This document shows positions 5,876-9,178 of a stretch of 9,178 bases of DNA, in pieces; the first letter of the stretch is position 1, and each line of letters opens with the position of its first letter. Source of the DNA: an uncultured Muribaculaceae bacterium. GTDB lineage: Bacteria > Bacteroidota > Bacteroidia > Bacteroidales > Muribaculaceae. The stretch lies in contig CABUTS010000086.1 in the NCBI GenBank assembly GCA_902494515.1, positions 1-9,178 of the forward strand, in the 5' to 3' direction. The notes under the pieces are model-generated. The model saw only the letters and a program-made list of their open reading frames with translations. It was not told where the DNA came from and made no database searches. A program made the translations under genes and the position numbers.

Positions 5876-7045
5876 ATGCTTGGGAAACTTCTAAGAAAGC
5901 ACGTCAACAACTGGCAGACAGCCGCTTACATCGCGGCAAATTTGCTCGGGCTCCTGATAATCGGGATAGCCCTGCAGCTGCACGCCGACCTGCGTCCGGC
6001 CACCGGCACCGACGATCCGATTTACGGCGACAACTTCCTGATGGTCAGCCATGTCGCTTCCGGTTCGTTGTTTTCCCCGAAAACAGAGCCGTTCACATCC
6101 GAGGAGATTCAGCAGCTCCGCGAGCAGCCCTGGGTCACGGACGTCGCGCCGATTATGCCGTCGCTTTTCGATGCCTCGCTCGGAGCAAGTTTCGGAGGCC
6201 AGGGTTTCTCCACCGCCCTCTTCTTCGAGGGGATTCCTGCACGTGTGCTCGACACGCCGCGCGACAGCTGGACGTTTGACCCCTCCAGCCCCGAAGTCTC
6301 GATAATTTTCCCGCGCGACTACCTCGCGCTCTACAATTTCGGATTCGCTCCGACCCGCGGACTCCCGACGCTCGACGAACAGACACTGAAGATGGTGCCG
6401 TTAGTCGTCACCCTTTCGGGCCACGGCCGCACGGTCAGGATTCCGGCCCGCATCGTCGGCTTTTCATCCCGGATTTCCACCATCGGTGCCCCCGAGGAAT
6501 TCATAAAATGGGCAAACGCCAACTTCGGAAGCGCAGCCGAAGCGCAGCCTAACCGGCTGATTGTCAGCACAGCTGCAATCCACCGCGCCAAGGCCGGGGA
6601 ATATTTCCGCGACCACGGCATCAGCGCCGGCACCTCCGACGGTCAAAGCGAGCGGATGAGCCATCTGGTGAACATAGCCGCTGCCATCGCAATCGCCATC
6701 GGCGCCGTCATCTGCCTTCTGTCGGTCGGGTTGCTGCTGCTCAGTGTAAACCTGCTGATTCAGAAAAGCCGCCCTGCCCTGTCGAAACTTCTGTTTCTCG
6801 GCTACCGCCCCGCCGCACTCATCAGGGTTTACTCACGTATGGTGCTGGTTACCAACCTTTCAACCTTTATCCTCACCGCTGCATGCCTGATTGCCGGCAC
6901 ACAAATCTGGCAGCCGCAGCTCCGCGACATCGGCTTTTCGCCTGCGTCGGTCGTTCCGACCCTGCTCATCATTTTTGCCCTCGCCATCCTCATCAGCCTC
7001 ATCAACTACCTCCAGATCAGACGCCTGGTCCGCAAAATCGAGTAA
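5876..7045 (+). CDS. ABC permease, four-helix MacB/FtsX/LolE type
   Basis: This 389-aa inner-membrane protein shows the classic type VII ABC layout. TM1 lies near the N-terminus (about 17-35), followed by a periplasmic domain of some 225 residues (36-263). Three closely placed helices follow (about 264-294, 321-343 and 358-378), and a short basic cytoplasmic tail ends the protein. The loop after TM2 (KLLFLGYRPAALIRVY) matches the place where this family has its ATPase-coupling helix ('LG-x-x-x'). The ATG lies 2 nt after the stop of the ATPase gene, so the two are surely translated together. Proteins of this class either drive periplasmic machines by mechanotransmission (MacB, FtsX) or extract lipoproteins (LolCE). 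With a lipoprotein at the head of the operon, the second idea is attractive but is inference. It is close to the usual length for LolC/LolE (about 400 aa) and smaller than MacB. No truncation is seen. Confidence 0.82.
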   Translation: MLGKLLRKHVNNWQTAAYIAANLLGLLIIGIALQLHADLRPATGTDDPIYGDNFLMVSHVASGSLFSPKTEPFTSEEIQQLREQPWVTDVAPIMPSLFDASLGASFGGQGFSTALFFEGIPARVLDTPRDSWTFDPSSPEVSIIFPRDYLALYNFGFAPTRGLPTLDEQTLKMVPLVVTLSGHGRTVRIPARIVGFSSRISTIGAPEEFIKWANANFGSAAEAQPNRLIVSTAAIHRAKAGEYFRDHGISAGTSDGQSERMSHLVNIAAAIAIAIGAVICLLSVGLLLLSVNLLIQKSRPALSKLLFLGYRPAALIRVYSRMVLVTNLSTFILTAACLIAGTQIWQPQLRDIGFSPASVVPTLLIIFALAILISLINYLQIRRLVRKIE

Positions 7046-7253
7046 GGCCACGCAGCGACGCACCGGAAACCGATCCGCGCGTTGCCATTCCGATGTGAAT
7101 CCAAAAACATACTTAAAAACTATTAAAACGGTTCAAAAAGAAGCCGTTCAGGGATATTTCGTTTGCAAAATCTAATGGATTTTGTTAATTTTGCAGACCA
7201 AGTGCAATAGTGATCTTCAAAGATTCAGCCACATTAATAAATTCAGGTACATT
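7046..7253. other. Intergenic region before the RelA-type gene, with a weak hairpin
   Basis: This 208-base gap separates the permease from the RelA-type gene. At 7127-7148, AACGGTTC and GAAGCCGTT pair into an 8-bp stem with one bulged G and an A5 loop. No T-tract follows, so it is at best a weak terminator for the ABC operon. The right half is A/T-rich and carries the promoter at 7162-7193 and a leader of about 53 nt. No small gene with a credible start is seen. Confidence 0.4.
7162..7193 (+). promoter_or_regulatory. Bacteroidota promoter for the RelA-type gene
   Basis: TTTG (7162-7165) is followed after 20 bases by TAATTTTG (7186-7193), matching TTTG / TAnnTTTG. Transcription should begin near 7200, about 53 nt before the ATG at 7254. 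This makes the synthetase gene independent of the ABC operon upstream. Confidence 0.72.
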
Positions 7254-9178
7254 ATGGATGACAAAGAGTTAAAGGAGATTCTCGCCGCAGACCCTTCGCG
7301 GCAGGCTAACCTGCTTAACAAAGCGGAGTTAGCCGCCATACCCTCCCTATACCGGCGCCTCCTTGCAGCCGCCGGCGACGTTCTCCTGAAGGAGGACATC
7401 ACGGCTCTGCGACAGCTCGTCGGCCGCGGCGCCCGCCTCGGTGTCTTCCGCCGCGACCAGTTCGGATTCAGCGCTCTGACCCGTGCCCTCGAGGGGGCAA
7501 TCGCCTTCTGCAACCGCGTCAGCCCCGACCGCAACATCGTCGTGGCAATGCTCCTGTACCCCCTCTGCCGCTACGATTTCCTGTCGGACAGCGACGTCGA
7601 ACGCCGGTGGGGCGACGACACCGCCCGCATGGTCCGCGGCCTGCTGAAAGTGGCTTCGCTATACTCCCGCGGCACCATTCCCGAATCAGAGAACTTCCGC
7701 CGCCTGCTCATGGCCTTCGCCGACGATATCCGCGTGATCATCATCATGATCGTAGACCGTCTGGTGCTCATGAAGGCCATCAACCACCACCCCGCCGAAC
7801 GCATGGTGCGCGACGTCGCCGTCGAGGCCAACTACCTCTACGCCTCCCTCGCCCACCGTCTGGGCCTCTACTCCATCAAGTCGGAGCTGGAGGATATGTC
7901 GCTGAAATACACCGACCGCGCCACCTACACCAACATCGCTCACCAGCTAAACGAGCGGAAGGCCGCCCGCGACGCCTACATCACCCAGTTCATCGAGCCT
8001 GTCCGCGCCAAACTGCAGCAGGCCGGCCTAAACTTCGACATCAAGGGGCGCACAAAATCGATTTATTCCATCTGGAATAAAATCAAGAAGCAGAAAAACG
8101 ACATCGACCATATCTACGACCTGTTCGCCATCCGAATCATCATCGATACTCCCCCCGAAAAGGAGAAGAGCGACTGCTGGATGGCCTACTCGATCGTTAC
8201 CGATATGTATCAGCCCAACCCTTCGCGAATGAAGGACTGGATTTCCGTACCCAAAAGCAACGGCTATGAGTCGCTTCACATCACCGTGGCCGGTCCCGGC
8301 GGGAAATGGGTGGAAGTGCAGATCCGCACCCGTCGCATGGACCTCGTGGCCGAGAAGGGCCTCGCCGCCCACTGGCGCTACAAGGGTATCAAAAGCGAAG
8401 GGGGACTCGACGCCTGGATGAACAACGTCCGCGACATACTCGAGGCCGCCGAGTCCGGACCTATGGAGCTGATGCGCAACTTCCGCATGGATGTCTACGA
8501 CAAGGAGGTGTTCGTCTTCACCCCCAAGGGTGACCTTTTCCGTCTCCCCGCCGGGGCAACGCTGCTGGATTTCGCCTTCAACATCCACTCCAAGCTCGGA
8601 TGCCAGTGTACCGGCGGACGCGTCAACGGCAAGAACGAGAAACTGACCTACAAGCTCCATTCGGGCGACACCGTGGAGATTCAGACCTCCGCCAACCAGA
8701 CTCCGAAGCCCGACTGGATCAACATCGTAGTCACCTCAAAGGCGCGCACAAAAATCCGCCAGACCCTCAAGGAGCGCGAGAACAAGAACGCCGACCTGGG
8801 CCGCGAGATGCTCATGCGCCGCCTGAAAAACCGCAAACTCGACTTCGACGAGGCCGCCATCTCACGCCTCATCAAAAAGTTAGGATACCGCAACACCACC
8901 GATTTCTTCAACGCCATCGCCGAGGAGAAACTCGACGTCAACACCGTGCTCGAGCAGTATGTCGCGCAGGAGACCGCCCCCCACGAAGTCCACGCCGAGC
9001 GCGTATCTGCCGAAGAATTCTCGCTGCAGCAGGCCATGGCCGACCAGGAGGCGAACTCCGACGCCCCCTCGGGCGACGTCATGGTCATCGGCGACAATGT
9101 CAAGGGTATCAACTACCGCTTCTCGAAGTGCTGCAACCCGATTTACGGCGACGACGTCTTCGGCTTCATATCCGCCGA
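7254..9178 (+). CDS. relA: RelA/SpoT-family (p)ppGpp synthetase with degenerate hydrolase domain (3' end cut off)
   Basis: The 641 visible residues make the stringent-response alarmone (p)ppGpp from GTP/GDP and ATP. The N-terminal hydrolase domain (to about 215) is degenerate: LLYPL (100-104) stands where bifunctional enzymes have LLHD, and DRLVLMKA (168-175) replaces DRLHNMRT. The synthetase domain (about 250-380) looks intact: GRTKSIYSIWNK (265-276), DLFAIR (289-294), RMKD (325-328), GYESLH (337-342), VQIRT (355-359) and AAHW (371-374). A TGS domain spans about 417-477, a helical domain about 515-570, and the Cys-Cys zinc-finger-like motif KCCNP starts at 625. The C-terminal ACT/RRM part, roughly 100 residues, lies beyond the window. 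The ATG at 7254 follows a good promoter. The cell probably also has a bifunctional SpoT-like enzyme elsewhere, since a synthetase-only protein needs a partner hydrolase; that is inference. Confidence 0.92.
   Translation, partial: MDDKELKEILAADPSRQANLLNKAELAAIPSLYRRLLAAAGDVLLKEDITALRQLVGRGARLGVFRRDQFGFSALTRALEGAIAFCNRVSPDRNIVVAMLLYPLCRYDFLSDSDVERRWGDDTARMVRGLLKVASLYSRGTIPESENFRRLLMAFADDIRVIIIMIVDRLVLMKAINHHPAERMVRDVAVEANYLYASLAHRLGLYSIKSELEDMSLKYTDRATYTNIAHQLNERKAARDAYITQFIEPVRAKLQQAGLNFDIKGRTKSIYSIWNKIKKQKNDIDHIYDLFAIRIIIDTPPEKEKSDCWMAYSIVTDMYQPNPSRMKDWISVPKSNGYESLHITVAGPGGKWVEVQIRTRRMDLVAEKGLAAHWRYKGIKSEGGLDAWMNNVRDILEAAESGPMELMRNFRMDVYDKEVFVFTPKGDLFRLPAGATLLDFAFNIHSKLGCQCTGGRVNGKNEKLTYKLHSGDTVEIQTSANQTPKPDWINIVVTSKARTKIRQTLKERENKNADLGREMLMRRLKNRKLDFDEAAISRLIKKLGYRNTTDFFNAIAEEKLDVNTVLEQYVAQETAPHEVHAERVSAEEFSLQQAMADQEANSDAPSGDVMVIGDNVKGINYRFSKCCNPIYGDDVFGFISA

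Noticed and set aside
7127..7148. Hairpin as an intrinsic terminator of the ABC operon
   Set aside because: The stem is bulged and no T-tract follows, so I list it only as a weak structure within the intergenic region.
7607..8080. A plus-strand frame of 157 codons overlapping the RelA-type gene
   Set aside because: Its translation is rich in Arg, Pro and His, typical of a shifted frame, and it sits inside the strongly conserved RSH reading frame.
8028..9112. Minus-strand frames of 143-210 codons opposite the RelA-type gene
   Set aside because: They are antisense to conserved synthetase, TGS and CC-motif coding sequence and lack any promoter.

Overview
The window looks like a chromosomal segment of a fairly GC-rich member of the Bacteroidota, probably order Bacteroidales (a Muribaculaceae-type gut bacterium would fit). 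Three intergenic regions carry the phylum's characteristic promoter: a TTTG box at about -33, a 19-21 nt spacer and a TAnnTTTG box at about -7. Start codons lack strong Shine-Dalgarno sequences and sit behind A/T-rich leaders, as is usual in this phylum. The genus-level guess is inference. I see no rRNA, tRNA, CRISPR array, insertion sequence or phage gene.

Left part (1-3445, minus strand). The first 27 bases hold a possible start of a minus-strand gene that leaves the window, with a TAnnTTTG box upstream. Next comes a very large minus-strand gene (119-3445, 1108 aa). It has N-terminal OB-like modules, a long alpha-helical region, a second OB/S1-like region and a C-terminal AlbA_2 (Schlafen-type, formerly 'AAA_4') domain. 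I do not recognise a named protein of this architecture; it is the best candidate here for something undescribed.

Divergent control region (3446-3733). Two complete, oppositely facing promoters drive the AlbA_2 gene leftward and an operon rightward. Between their -33 boxes lie two CAGCTG palindromes 20 bp apart and an inverted repeat, possibly operator sites.

Central operon (3734-7045, plus strand). It encodes a DUF4836-like lipoprotein, an ABC ATPase of the LolD/MacB type (GTG start, 40 nt downstream) and a four-helix MacB/FtsX/LolE-type permease (2 nt downstream). The ATPase keeps Walker A, Q-loop, signature and Walker B, but Ser replaces the H-loop His. The set suggests an envelope ABC machine, perhaps for lipoprotein handling, with its own lipoprotein partner.

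Right part (7254-9178, plus strand). From its own promoter runs a RelA/SpoT-family (p)ppGpp synthetase cut off by the window end. Its hydrolase domain has lost the HD metal site (YP instead), while its synthetase domain looks intact and carries RMKD, the RXKD type normally linked to bifunctional enzymes. It is therefore likely the dedicated alarmone synthetase of the cell. All long opposite-frame ORFs are shadows of these genes.
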